Assembly: GCA_937997635.1 (NCBI GenBank)
Contig: CALLFA010000186.1
Location: 1 to 34,046 of the forward strand
Length of the DNA stretch: 34,046 nt
Direction: 5' to 3'
From: an uncultured Saprospiraceae bacterium
Lineage (GTDB): Bacteria; Bacteroidota; Bacteroidia; Chitinophagales; Saprospiraceae
Both the position numbers and the translations under genes were made by a program. This document shows, piece by piece, positions 1 to 8,236 of this stretch (position 1 is the first letter of the stretch; every line of letters begins with the position of its first letter). Below the pieces are notes generated by a model that saw only the letters and a program-made list of their open reading frames with translations, had not been told where the DNA came from and ran no database searches.

Positions 1-181
1 TTCGGAGAAGCGACATATAGATTAATCAAAAGCATTTTAAAAAATGTAAATGATACATATGTCGCTTCTCCGAAGCTAAACGATGTGAGTTAACGACAGC
101 TGCTAGTTATATATCGCTTCTCCGAAGCTCTAAAAAATTAATTAAGGAGATCAGCAAGTTGTATATCGCTTCTCCCAAGCT
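1..181. repeat. Short repeat cluster with 52-bp period
   Basis: Three direct copies of a roughly 20-bp unit (core TCGCTTCTCCGAAGCT) have cores starting at 62, 114 and 166, an exact 52-bp spacing. The third differs by one base (CCC for CCG). An inverted copy lies at 1-18 and is the perfect 18-bp reverse complement of 57-74, so 1-74 can fold as a stem with a 38-base loop. The stretches between copies are unrelated to each other. No gene is visible in 1-236. The last copy runs into the possible TTG-initiated extension of the sulfatase, which is one reason to reject that extension. Confidence 0.85.
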
Positions 182-236
182 TAAAAAGAAGCTGTATTTA
201 AACAATTACTCATTAGATAGTCTTATTTTCAATGCT

Positions 237-2417
237 ATGAGGTTTATCTTGTTTACCACCATTTTATTATTCCTACTTACTTCTTGTCTCAGTACAAAAT
301 CAGAATTAGTTGACAATAATAAGCAACCAAACATTGTCCTGTTTTTAGTGGACGATCTCGGTTGGCAAGATACGTCTGTCCCTTTTTGGAAAGAAAAAAC
401 ACATCTCAACAAAAGCTATCACACGCCTAATCTAGAAAATCTTGCTGCCAACGGTCTCGTATTCACATCAGCATATGCCACACCAGTGTGTTCGCCATCA
501 AGAGTCAGTCTCATGACTGGAATGAACGCTACGCGCCACAGGGTAACCAATTGGACATTACATCCGAACAAGATGCAACCCATGGAAACAAGAGATTCTC
601 TATTGACGTATCCCTTTTGGAATGTGAATGGTATTTCTTCAGATGCAGCCACCCCATATGCTGTTCATGTAAAAACCTTGGCCAAACAATTACAAGCAGA
701 AGGATATCATACAATTCATACTGGTAAAGCCCATTTTGGAGCAAAAGAAACACCAGGTGCAAACCCCTTAAACTTAGGATTTGATGTAAACATTGCAGGA
801 CATGCAGCTGGAGCTCCTGGTAGTTATTATGGTAAAGAAGATTTTGGAAATGGCAAGCGGTCAGTTTGGGCAGTTCCCGGCCTGGAGGAGTATCATGATA
901 CTGATGTCTTTTTGACTGAAGCACTTACTCAAAAAGCTATAGCAACATTAGAAAACCGAAACAAAGAACAACCATTTTATTTATATATGGCTTATTATGG
1001 TGTCCATACACCCATCATGGCCGATGAAAGATTTTTCGAAAAATACTTAAATAATGGCATGGACACTATAGAAGCAAAGTATGCTTCAATGATAGAGGCA
1101 ATGGACAAAAGTGTTGGTGATGTCATGACATATTTGAATGACAATAACCTTACAGAAGAGACGATAATCTTATTCATGTCTGACAATGGTGGCTTAAGTG
1201 CCCATGCAAGAGCAGGCGAGAAACACACACACAATTGGCCCTTAAAAAGCGGTAAAGGGTCAGTCTATGAAGGTGGTATACGTGTACCAATGATAGCCTC
1301 ATGGAAAGGCAAATTCCCAACAGGTAAACGTGTACATACACCGATCATCATTGAGGATTTTTATCCAACTATTTTAGAATTGATCGGCATTGATGAGTCG
1401 CAAATCAGTCACCAAATAGATGGAGAGTCATTTGTTGAATCACTATATTCGGGTGAAAGCACAACTCATGATCGTCCTTTGGTGTGGCACTATCCAAACA
1501 ATTGGGGAGTTGATGGTCCTGGCATTGGCAGCTATTCAGCTATGCGTTCAGGCGATTTCAAATTGATTTACAATCATTTGTCACAGGAGATAGAACTATA
1601 TGATTTGTCAGCAGACATTTTTGAGAATAATAATCTCTATCCAACTGAAATGGAAACGGTAAACCGTCTTGCAACAATGCTGAGTAATTACCTTAAAAAA
1701 ACAAATGCCCAATTACCAACATACAAGTTTAAAAAGAAGGAAGTCCCCTATCCTATTGATGCAATCGAAGCTTTGGAGCCTGACGCCAAAACATACAGGC
1801 TAAAAAATATAGGGCCAATTGCAATTGATGTGGATGGCAATCTAGAAGACACATGGGACAAGGCACATACGCTCACTGACATAACAGCTCCGTGGAATGA
1901 ATCAATGAGTTTTACTAACACATTTAAAGCATTGCACAATGAAGAGCATCTGTATTTCTCATTTGTGGTCGAAGACGATGATATCTATTTGGAAAACAGC
2001 TATGAGGATGAAGAATCAAATGCCGTTAGGTCTGACCGAGTAGAATTATTTTTTAGAAAACCCCATCAATTGAGCCCATATTATGCCTTTGAGATGGATG
2101 CCAAAGGTCGATTATTTGATTCAAGAGGACTGTTTTATCAACGAATTGATTCGACTTGGGATGTCGATAAAGGTGGTTTTACGATCCAAACATCAGAAAC
2201 AGACACAGGCTATATTTTAGAAGGTGCCATCTCTAAAAAGATCTTGCATGAGCTTGATCTTATCAATAGTGATGGTAGCATGACTGTTGGTGTTTTTAGG
2301 GGCAATTACCATTCAGATACTGATGAAGTGGAATGGATCAGTTGGGTAAAGCCCAAATCCTCGAATCCAGATTTCCATATTCCTTCCAGCTATGGTAAAA
2401 TGATACTCGAAGATTAG
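237..2417 (+). CDS. Sulfatase lipoprotein (Cys type) with C-terminal CBM9-like domain
   Basis: This is a 726-residue arylsulfatase-type (S1) enzyme that hydrolyses sulfate esters, probably on a polysaccharide. I place the start at ATG 237 because it yields a clean lipoprotein signal (MRFILFTTILLFLLTSC, lipid Cys17); the frame stays open upstream to a TTG at 159, but that part is repeat sequence. The alkaline-phosphatase-fold metal motif VDDLGWQD lies near residues 38-45, and the CSPSR formylglycine signature (Cys85) is followed by LMTG. Further metal-site residues are seen in FMSDNGG. After about residue 530 a second domain (DVDGNLEDTWDKA, HLYFSFVVEDDD, DRVELFF, GYILEGAI) looks like a family 9 carbohydrate-binding/DOMON-like module. 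The lipid anchor suggests an envelope location, perhaps surface-exposed. A true formylglycine-generating enzyme must be encoded elsewhere. The specific substrate cannot be told. Confidence 0.9.
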   Translation: MRFILFTTILLFLLTSCLSTKSELVDNNKQPNIVLFLVDDLGWQDTSVPFWKEKTHLNKSYHTPNLENLAANGLVFTSAYATPVCSPSRVSLMTGMNATRHRVTNWTLHPNKMQPMETRDSLLTYPFWNVNGISSDAATPYAVHVKTLAKQLQAEGYHTIHTGKAHFGAKETPGANPLNLGFDVNIAGHAAGAPGSYYGKEDFGNGKRSVWAVPGLEEYHDTDVFLTEALTQKAIATLENRNKEQPFYLYMAYYGVHTPIMADERFFEKYLNNGMDTIEAKYASMIEAMDKSVGDVMTYLNDNNLTEETIILFMSDNGGLSAHARAGEKHTHNWPLKSGKGSVYEGGIRVPMIASWKGKFPTGKRVHTPIIIEDFYPTILELIGIDESQISHQIDGESFVESLYSGESTTHDRPLVWHYPNNWGVDGPGIGSYSAMRSGDFKLIYNHLSQEIELYDLSADIFENNNLYPTEMETVNRLATMLSNYLKKTNAQLPTYKFKKKEVPYPIDAIEALEPDAKTYRLKNIGPIAIDVDGNLEDTWDKAHTLTDITAPWNESMSFTNTFKALHNEEHLYFSFVVEDDDIYLENSYEDEESNAVRSDRVELFFRKPHQLSPYYAFEMDAKGRLFDSRGLFYQRIDSTWDVDKGGFTIQTSETDTGYILEGAISKKILHELDLINSDGSMTVGVFRGNYHSDTDEVEWISWVKPKSSNPDFHIPSSYGKMILED

Positions 2418-2498
2418 TCTTCACATTCTTGGAAAATACTCAAGGTCAATAAGATATGAACAATAATTACTGTAAATTGAGTTCAATTACAGCATTTA

Positions 2499-3884
2499 AT
2501 GAAACGTAAAACAATTGCAAATTCATTTAGTATAGAAGGTATAGGCCTTCACACTGGTGAGCAATGCAGTATAACGGTGAATCCGCTTCAAGAGCCGACA
2601 GGAATCGTCTTCAAAAACGCTACGGGAAAGGATGAATCAAGTGTCAAAGCCGATGTTAATAACGTATTCGACACACACAGACATACAGCTATTGCTAAGA
2701 ATGGCAGCAGTATTCGGACTGTAGAGCACTTTTTATCAGCAGCCTATGCATTAGGTATTGATGACTTAGAAGTCGAATATGATGGACCTGAAGTACCTAT
2801 CCTTGATGGGAGTGCCCAGCCGTTTATTAAAGCATTGAATTCAGCTGGGATTGTCGAATCTGAGGTCAAAGAGAAGGAATATTTTACAGTAACTGAGGTC
2901 ATGCAATTCAAGGATGAAGAATCTGGAGCTGACTACATACTTATTCCACATGATGGATTTAGTGTTCAGGTCAATTTACAGTATTCAGAGCCAATAAAGT
3001 TGTTTCAATCTGCAATCTTAAACGGTCTAGATCAATATGCCTCAGAGATCGCTCCGCACAAAACATTCGTTTTCACAAGTGAGTTAAAGAAACTTGCAGA
3101 AAATGATCTAATCAAAGGAGGGAATCCGGATAATGCCATTATCATCAATGATGGATTAGTAGAAGAGTCGGCACTTAAACAATTAGGCGAAACATTTGGC
3201 ATATCTGATATCGACGGTGTGATCAATTATAATCCACACAGTAACAACAATCTTGCAAGACATAAACTGTTAGATTTGATTGGTGATATTGCTTTGCTTG
3301 GTCGACCCATTAAAGGTAAAATCATCGCAAATCAGCCTGGACACACGTCTAATATCGAATTCACAAAATTCTTGAAAGCAAAATTTTTAGAACAGCGGAA
3401 GTTAAAAGGCAAACCAGTATACGATCCTACTGTCCCAGCATTATACAATGTGGAAGACATAAAGAAGCTAATTCCGCACCGGTATCCTTTTCTGCTTGTA
3501 GATAAAATAATCGAACTTACGGATGATAAGGTTGTGGGTATTAAAAATGTGACTCTAAATGAGCACTTTTTTCAAGGCCATTTTCCAGGAAACCCTGTAT
3601 TTCCAGGCGTGTTACAATTGGAGGCTTTGGCACAAACTGGAGGTATTTTAGTACTGAGTCAGGTTGAAGATCCTGAAAACTACAATACCTATTTTATAAA
3701 AATTGACAAGGTAAAATTTAAGCATTTAGTAGTTCCAGGAGACACTATGATATTAAAAATGGAACTATTGTCCCCAGTCAGACGTGGAATAGTACACATG
3801 CAGGGCACTGTATACGTTGGTAATAGAGTTGTATCAGAGAGTGAATTAGTCGCACAAATAAGTAAAAAGCACATTGGAGAATAA
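2499..3884 (+). CDS. lpxC-fabZ: Bifunctional UDP-3-O-acyl-GlcNAc deacetylase / 3-hydroxyacyl-ACP dehydratase
   Basis: This 461-residue fusion is typical of Bacteroidota. The N-terminal ~300 residues are LpxC, the zinc deacetylase of the committed step of lipid A synthesis: GIGLHTGE at the start, the zinc-ligand region RTVEHFLSAAYALGIDD, PILDGSAQPF, and the second zinc/catalytic region RHKLLDLIGDIAL. The C-terminal ~145 residues are FabZ, a hotdog-fold dehydratase: IPHRYPFLLVDKI, the catalytic His in GHFPGNPVFPGV and the Glu in LEALAQTGG. Both enzymes draw on the 3-hydroxyacyl-ACP pool, so the fusion links lipid A and fatty acid synthesis. The stop overlaps the start of lpxA by 11 bases, so the two are probably translationally coupled. 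lpxD, often just upstream in relatives, is not in the window; a sulfatase is there instead. Confidence 0.97.
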   Translation: MKRKTIANSFSIEGIGLHTGEQCSITVNPLQEPTGIVFKNATGKDESSVKADVNNVFDTHRHTAIAKNGSSIRTVEHFLSAAYALGIDDLEVEYDGPEVPILDGSAQPFIKALNSAGIVESEVKEKEYFTVTEVMQFKDEESGADYILIPHDGFSVQVNLQYSEPIKLFQSAILNGLDQYASEIAPHKTFVFTSELKKLAENDLIKGGNPDNAIIINDGLVEESALKQLGETFGISDIDGVINYNPHSNNNLARHKLLDLIGDIALLGRPIKGKIIANQPGHTSNIEFTKFLKAKFLEQRKLKGKPVYDPTVPALYNVEDIKKLIPHRYPFLLVDKIIELTDDKVVGIKNVTLNEHFFQGHFPGNPVFPGVLQLEALAQTGGILVLSQVEDPENYNTYFIKIDKVKFKHLVVPGDTMILKMELLSPVRRGIVHMQGTVYVGNRVVSESELVAQISKKHIGE

Positions 3885-4659
3885 ACTAAGGTCAATACAT
3901 CCTAACGCAAAGATCGGAAGCCATGTCGAAATTGGCCCATTCGTCACTATTGAAGAAGACGTCGTTATCGGCGATCATTGTGTCATCAAACCGAACGCCG
4001 TCATTATGAACGGCACAAGGCTGGGAGATCATTGCATTATTTATCCAGGCGCAATTGTAGGTGCAGAACCGCAAGATTTGAAATTTCAAGGAGAATACAC
4101 CACCTTAGAGATTGGAACACATACAACGATACGAGAATATTGCACAATTAATAGAGGCACTAAAGCAAGTGGTAAAACCATTATAGGTAATCACTCCTTA
4201 TTAATGGCATATGTGCATGTAGCGCACGATTGCAAAATCGGCAACCACGCCGTATTGTCTAATTGTGTCAATCTCGCTGGTCATGTAGAAGTAGCAGATC
4301 ACGCCATCCTTGGTGGATTAGTCGCTGTTCATCAATTTGTAAAAATAGGTCAGTATTCCTTTATCGGAGGTGGATCACTCGTCCGAAAAGATGTACCTCC
4401 TTTTATAAAAGCGTCTAAAGAACCGTTAAGCTACATTGGCGTCAACTCTATTGGACTAAAGCGCAAAGGCTTTGCCAATGACCGCATACATACCATCGAA
4501 GACATCTATCGAGTTCTTTTTGTTAAATACAAGAACAAAAATAAAGCGATGGAAGAGATCAACGAACTCTTTGCAATTGGTGAGGACAGAGACAACATCA
4601 TAGATTTTGTTAGTTCCTCAGAAAGAGGAATCATCAAAGGATTGTCTGCAGTGTCATGA
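3874..4659 (+). CDS. lpxA: Acyl-ACP--UDP-N-acetylglucosamine O-acyltransferase
   Basis: LpxA transfers a 3-hydroxyacyl chain to UDP-GlcNAc, the first step of lipid A synthesis, in the cytoplasm. The 261-residue protein shows the left-handed beta-helix hexapeptide repeats (IGPFVTIEEDVVIGDHC and similar), the catalytic-His segment VHVAHDCKIG, GGLVAVHQF, and the C-terminal signature GVNSIGLKRKGF. The only usable start is TTG at 3874: the frame has a TAA at 3859-3861 and no ATG or GTG before the conserved helix. This start overlaps the lpxC-fabZ stop by 11 bases. The stop overlaps the next ATG (ATGA, 4656-4659), continuing the operon. Confidence 0.95.
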   Translation: MENKLRSIHPNAKIGSHVEIGPFVTIEEDVVIGDHCVIKPNAVIMNGTRLGDHCIIYPGAIVGAEPQDLKFQGEYTTLEIGTHTTIREYCTINRGTKASGKTIIGNHSLLMAYVHVAHDCKIGNHAVLSNCVNLAGHVEVADHAILGGLVAVHQFVKIGQYSFIGGGSLVRKDVPPFIKASKEPLSYIGVNSIGLKRKGFANDRIHTIEDIYRVLFVKYKNKNKAMEEINELFAIGEDRDNIIDFVSSSERGIIKGLSAVS

Positions 4660-5261
4660 ACATCGAGTGTCAATCCGTATCTAAGCGATATACCCTCAAT
4701 TGGATATTCAAAGAATTATCTGCCAGCTTTACAGGTCCAGGTATCTATGGTATAGCAGGAAGTAATGGATCGGGTAAATCAACGCTCCTAAGCCTCATAA
4801 GTGGTTATCTGAGTCCCAGTAAAGGCACTATCAGCTATACTCTGAATGGTCAAGCCATTGAAAGAGAAAGCATTTTTACTTATATGTCCATTGCTGCACC
4901 TTACATCGAAGTCATTGAAGAATATACGGTAGGAGAATTGTTAAGGGTCTATGGTAAGCTCAAACCTCTGGAGCAACATATGGACACCAAAGAATTTTTG
5001 AATATTGCCTACTTAGAAAAAGACAGAAAAAAACCGATCAAGTACTTTTCTTCTGGTATGAAACAACGCATGCAATTGTTGCTTGCTTTGAAGACCGATG
5101 TGCCATTTTTATTACTTGATGAGCCAAGTTCGTTTTTGGACGTAAAGGCTAAAGATTGGTTTTATCAATTGGTGGATACGTATAAAAAAAGCAAGTTGAT
5201 CATTATGGCATCTAATGACGAGGATGATCTTAGGTGTTGTGAGCAATTGATTACGATGTGA
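4656..5261 (+). CDS. Small ABC-type ATPase with altered Q- and H-loops
   Basis: A 201-residue single nucleotide-binding domain. Walker A is GSNGSGKST (35-43), the signature is YFSSGMKQR, and Walker B is FLLLDEPS. Two switch positions look substituted: the usual Q-loop glutamine region reads YMSIAAPYIEV, and the H-loop reads ASNDEDDL, with Asn where His is normal. I recall that Bacteroidota ATPases next to lpxA share the IAAPY-type motif, so these may be family traits rather than damage. No membrane subunit is adjacent. The ATGA overlap with lpxA suggests co-translation and a role in the envelope, but the transported substrate, if any, is unknown. Confidence 0.85.
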   Translation: MNIECQSVSKRYTLNWIFKELSASFTGPGIYGIAGSNGSGKSTLLSLISGYLSPSKGTISYTLNGQAIERESIFTYMSIAAPYIEVIEEYTVGELLRVYGKLKPLEQHMDTKEFLNIAYLEKDRKKPIKYFSSGMKQRMQLLLALKTDVPFLLLDEPSSFLDVKAKDWFYQLVDTYKKSKLIIMASNDEDDLRCCEQLITM

Positions 5262-5398
5262 TTTTGGAAATTTAATTAGAACGAAAAAACCAATAATTAA
5301 GAATTAATGTTGAAGTGCTTGCATTGTTTTTTCAATAGACAAATGAATGTTTTCTATTCCGATCAAATCGTAAATTCCTTCTGATTGTAATCTGTCTC

Positions 5399-6601
5399 TT
5401 AACGGGCCTTTGGGCCAGCCAGATGTAGGTGTATTCCATTTGTTTCCAATTGTTGAATCAATATCTGTAATTGGATGATCCCGGTGCTGTCAATATTACT
5501 GACTGAAGACATGTCAAGGATGAGGATTTTGGTTGAAGACAATCGGTTTAATTCTGATAAGATGGAATCAAAAAAGTGATTGGCATTTCCAAAAAACACA
5601 TCATCATCGTATCTGATGATTAGGACATTATCGTCAACAACGGCTTGATCAAACCGATCGACATTTTTATAAATGCCAGAGTCATCAATTTTACCTAATA
5701 CGGCGTAATGTGGATCTGACACTCTACGAAGAATCAATAAAAGAGATAAGGCGATGCCAGTAGCAATACCTGTTAATACGCCAAATGAAAGTGTGGCAAA
5801 AAAAGTCGTCATCATTACCCAAAAGTCCCCACGATCTGTGTTAAACAAGTGCTTAGCGGTCTTATAATCAATCAATTTATACACAGCACCAATTATGATT
5901 GCAGCCAATACTGCATATGGGATATAGTAAAATGCTTTTGTAAACAACAATAAAGACAATCCTACCAAACATGCTGCTATGATAGAAGACAAACCCGTTT
6001 TCGCTCCAGCGTCATCATTCAAAGCACTACGAGAAAAACTACCCGTACTTGGCATTGCTTGAAAAAAAGCACCTGCAAACTTTGCCAATCCCAGACCTAA
6101 TAACTCTTTGTCCGCATCAACTTCATATTTACCTTCTTTCCCATCAAGTGATTTGGCTATTGCTAATGACTCGACAAAACTGATGAAGCTAATGACTCCA
6201 ACCAATGGCAACAGAGAGCCGATAACGGAACGATCCCAGATCACAGGATTTATCACCGCAGGTAAACCAGAAGGGACTTCTCCAATAATTGGCACTTGAA
6301 GCCCTAAACAGTAGACGAACAAACTACCTAAGACAATAAACACTAAAGCTGCAGGAATTGCCTTATTTACTTTCTTAAAAATCAATATGCCTATTAATGA
6401 ACACATGAATAAACCGAATGCTACTATACTTGCAGAAGACACATGCTTTATTAGCTCTACAATTGTTCCAACAAGATTTGGTGTTCGTTCAATTTGAATA
6501 CCGAGTGCATATTTAAGCTGACCAATGATGATGATTACTCCCGCTGCAGAGGTGAAGCCTTTGAGTACAGGGTGGGACAAAAAGTTAACCAAGTAACCCA
6601 T
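5399..6601 (-). CDS. SulP transporter, membrane core and truncated STAS domain
   Basis: A 400-residue open frame beginning MGYLVNFLSHPVLKGFTSAAG, which is the middle of a SulP permease and not a natural start. It has about eight hydrophobic segments and the conserved AKFAGAFFQAMPSTGSFSRS region. The STAS domain shows LILDMSSVSNIDSTGIIQLQ, including the DST loop, then stops early at LAGPKAR. Roughly 31 residues of the last STAS helices lie in the next frame to 5304. See the pseudogene entry for the joined reading. Confidence 0.75.
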   Translation of the reverse strand: MGYLVNFLSHPVLKGFTSAAGVIIIIGQLKYALGIQIERTPNLVGTIVELIKHVSSASIVAFGLFMCSLIGILIFKKVNKAIPAALVFIVLGSLFVYCLGLQVPIIGEVPSGLPAVINPVIWDRSVIGSLLPLVGVISFISFVESLAIAKSLDGKEGKYEVDADKELLGLGLAKFAGAFFQAMPSTGSFSRSALNDDAGAKTGLSSIIAACLVGLSLLLFTKAFYYIPYAVLAAIIIGAVYKLIDYKTAKHLFNTDRGDFWVMMTTFFATLSFGVLTGIATGIALSLLLILRRVSDPHYAVLGKIDDSGIYKNVDRFDQAVVDDNVLIIRYDDDVFFGNANHFFDSILSELNRLSSTKILILDMSSVSNIDSTGIIQLQILIQQLETNGIHLHLAGPKAR

Positions 6602-6950
6602 TTTTTAAAAAAGACATTGCCATCTGAACTAGGCCTGCCATGAGTGATACCATGATTGACAACTGGATAAATTCTGTAGACATCACTTCTGCCTGTTTAC
6701 TTAGACCAGTAACCATTATGATGGCAACAATAGCTGTCGGTCCTACTGACATATACCGAGACGAACTAAACAAGGGATAAATCAACATTGGAATAAGTAA
6801 GGTATACAGGCCATATATTGGCGGTACTCCGGCAAGTACTGCATACGCCATGCCTTGAGGGATTGCCATCAGGACAACGGTAACTGCAGCGATACAATCT
6901 TGCTTGATGTATTTGAGGCTTATGGCGTTAATTGGTAAAGCTGATTTCAA
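6585..6950 (-). CDS. SulP transporter, N-terminal fragment
   Basis: A 121-residue open frame holds the first membrane segments of a SulP permease, including the family signature IPQGMAYAVLAGVPPIYGLYT and SVGPTAIVAI. It starts at TTG 6950, two codons after an in-frame TAA, which is an unusual position. An alternative ATG at 6964 is one base out of frame. The frame ends by running off at the A6 tract (FLKNGLLG-stop), where the transmembrane core continues in another frame. On its own it is unlikely to be a working transporter. Confidence 0.7.
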   Translation of the reverse strand: MKSALPINAISLKYIKQDCIAAVTVVLMAIPQGMAYAVLAGVPPIYGLYTLLIPMLIYPLFSSSRYMSVGPTAIVAIIMVTGLSKQAEVMSTEFIQLSIMVSLMAGLVQMAMSFLKNGLLG

Positions 6951-7097
6951 AACTTAGAATACATTGCTGCAAAGGTAATCTCTTTGGAGAAGAAAAGCTT
7001 TATACCAAAATGAAATAGTTTGACCGTTTCTTACTTGATCTTTTATCTGTTCTCATCGTAGAAAATACTCGTGAATACCTGAAGGAGTGTTTTATCT

Positions 7098-7225
7098 TGA
7101 GGCGGGGACTAGCTTCTAGCTTCTAGCTTCTAGCTCTTAGCTTCTAGCTCTTAGCTTCTAGCTCCTAGTACCTAGCTCCTTCCAAGTTCCTAGTACCTAG
7201 CTCCTAACTCCTAGTTTCCTAGCCT
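7098..7225. repeat. CTAG-rich degenerate heptamer minisatellite
   Basis: About 115 bases are built from variants of a 7-bp unit (TAGCTTC, TAGCTCT, TAGCTCC and TAGTACC-like), giving more than a dozen CTAG or TTAG steps in phase before the array decays towards 7225. CTAG is generally under-represented in bacterial DNA, so the density is striking. The array starts right after a partial copy of the TGAGGCGGG element (7098-7107) and ends just before a fuller copy (7237-7262). Confidence 0.8.
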
Positions 7226-7236
7226 ACTTAAGTACT

Positions 7237-7262
7237 TGAGGCGGGACGACTGCAAGGACGCA
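7237..7262 (+). repeat. Dispersed TGAGGCGRGACG element, single copy
   Basis: The 26 bases from TGAGGCGGGACGACTGC onward match, with two or three changes, the elements at 25766-25926, over 18 kb away. The copy lies just downstream of the stop of the minus-strand zinc peptidase gene. Confidence 0.7.
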
Positions 7263-7274
7263 TGGGTTTAAGGC

Positions 7275-8156
7275 CTAGAGTCTTCTTGCATTAAAGGTAT
7301 CACCTTGGCTGATGTCACCTGTTTCTAAGCCATGTCTGAACCATCTCATGCGCTGCTCAGATGTACCGTGAGTGAATGTTTCCGGTCTGATGTAACCTGT
7401 TGTTTTTCGTTGGATGTTATCATCTCCGATCGCTTCTGCTGCACGCATAGCTTCTCTAAAATCGTCTTCTTCGATAAGGTTTGTATTCTGATAGGTATGG
7501 TGTGCCCATACGCCAGCGAGAAAATCAGCTTGTAGTTCTAATCGGACTGATAGGTCGTTATATGCTCTTTGACTTATTCGACTTTTTTGTTGGTGCACAT
7601 AGTTTGTATATCCCAATAAGTTTTGGACGTGATGACCAACTTCGTGTGCCACTACATAAGCAAATGCAAAATCACCAGGGGCCCCAAAATTATTTTTTAA
7701 TTGATCGTAGAAGTCTACGTCTAAATATATCTTACTGTCTCCCGGACAATAGAACGGACCAGTTTGTGATCCAGCAACACCACATGCAGAACGGATTTGT
7801 TGCTCAAACAAGACAAGCTTGGCAGGTGTATATCTTTTGCCCAATTGCTTCGGAAATATTTCACCCCACACATCTTCCGTTTCTTTTAAAACGACTCCAG
7901 CAATTTTAGCCAATGCTTCTTCTTGTTCTGTACCAACGTAGGGTTCGCCTGATTGTTGTTGTGTCTGTGTAGGAGCTTGGCTTCCTGCTTGTTGTAAAAA
8001 TCCCGTTGGGTCTCCGCCTAATAACATGATTAATCCAGCTATTAAAATTGCTCCGATGCCTAGTCCTCCTCCAAGTCCTATGCTGCCGCCTCTTCTAGAC
8101 GACTCTCCTCTCCTATCTTCGACATTACGACTTTGTTCTTTGCCTTGCCATCTCAT
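7275..8156 (-). CDS. ypfJ: YpfJ-family putative neutral zinc metallopeptidase
   Basis: A 293-residue protein starting at ATG 8156 (MRWQGKEQSRNVEDRRG, the usual start of this family; an in-frame ATG seven codons upstream is less likely). After a charged N-terminus and a glycine-rich stretch there is one membrane segment (IGAILIAGLIMLLGG), so the catalytic part probably faces the periplasm. The zinc site HEVGHH sits in YVVAHEVGHHVQNLLG, and LELQADFLAGVWAHH provides the downstream acidic ligand. SACGVAGSQTGPFYCPGD is also family-typical. The physiological substrate is not established for this family. Repeats follow its stop. Confidence 0.9.
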   Translation of the reverse strand: MRWQGKEQSRNVEDRRGESSRRGGSIGLGGGLGIGAILIAGLIMLLGGDPTGFLQQAGSQAPTQTQQQSGEPYVGTEQEEALAKIAGVVLKETEDVWGEIFPKQLGKRYTPAKLVLFEQQIRSACGVAGSQTGPFYCPGDSKIYLDVDFYDQLKNNFGAPGDFAFAYVVAHEVGHHVQNLLGYTNYVHQQKSRISQRAYNDLSVRLELQADFLAGVWAHHTYQNTNLIEEDDFREAMRAAEAIGDDNIQRKTTGYIRPETFTHGTSEQRMRWFRHGLETGDISQGDTFNARRL

Positions 8157-8236
8157 AGTTATGGTATTTATTAACACTAATGTAAGCCAAATCTTGGTAT
8201 AGAAGTTCCCTTTTTACCTCAAATAATAACGAATAA

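Larger units (their letters stand above)
5304..6950 (-). pseudogene. SulP anion transporter, frame broken in at least two places
   Basis: Together these pieces make one full-length SulP (SLC26-like) anion permease with a C-terminal STAS domain. Break 1, near 6596-6605: the sequence reads T6A6 before TGGG, and five A's instead of six would join FLK directly to MGYLVNFLSHP. Break 2, near 5402-5410: the sequence reads AAAGGCCC, and one more G would turn the premature ending LAGPKAR-stop into LAGPKGPLRDRLQSEGIYDL and continue to the natural stop at 5304-5306. A third indel is possible at the start: one extra T would join ATG 6964 (MYSKF) to LKSALPIN. All sites are homopolymers, so sequencing error and real decay are both open. 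The gene is convergent with the lpx cluster. Confidence 0.85.
6951..7274. other. Gene-free stretch between SulP and ypfJ-like gene
   Basis: No protein gene seen. It holds the region upstream of the SulP gene (6951 to about 7090) and then repeat sequence that directly follows the stop of the zinc peptidase gene on the minus strand. Confidence 0.7.

Noticed and set aside
1-181. CRISPR array
   Set aside because: Only three direct copies of a ~20-bp unit, an inverted fourth copy, and no cas genes in the window.
159-236. TTG-initiated N-terminal extension of the sulfatase
   Set aside because: It translates repeat DNA and would bury the lipoprotein signal that begins cleanly at ATG 237.
529-924. 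131-codon minus-strand open frame
   Set aside because: Lies wholly inside the sulfatase catalytic domain on the other strand and has no recognisable motifs.
4656-5261. ABC ATPase as partner of the metal permease at 18621
   Set aside because: It is coupled to lpxA 13 kb away and lacks the normal Q- and H-loop residues of metal-importer ATPases.
6585-6605. Programmed -1 frameshift at T TTA AAA in the SulP gene
   Set aside because: The heptamer is in phase, but a -1 slip leads to the wrong frame; the downstream frame needs +1, and a second break exists near 5405.
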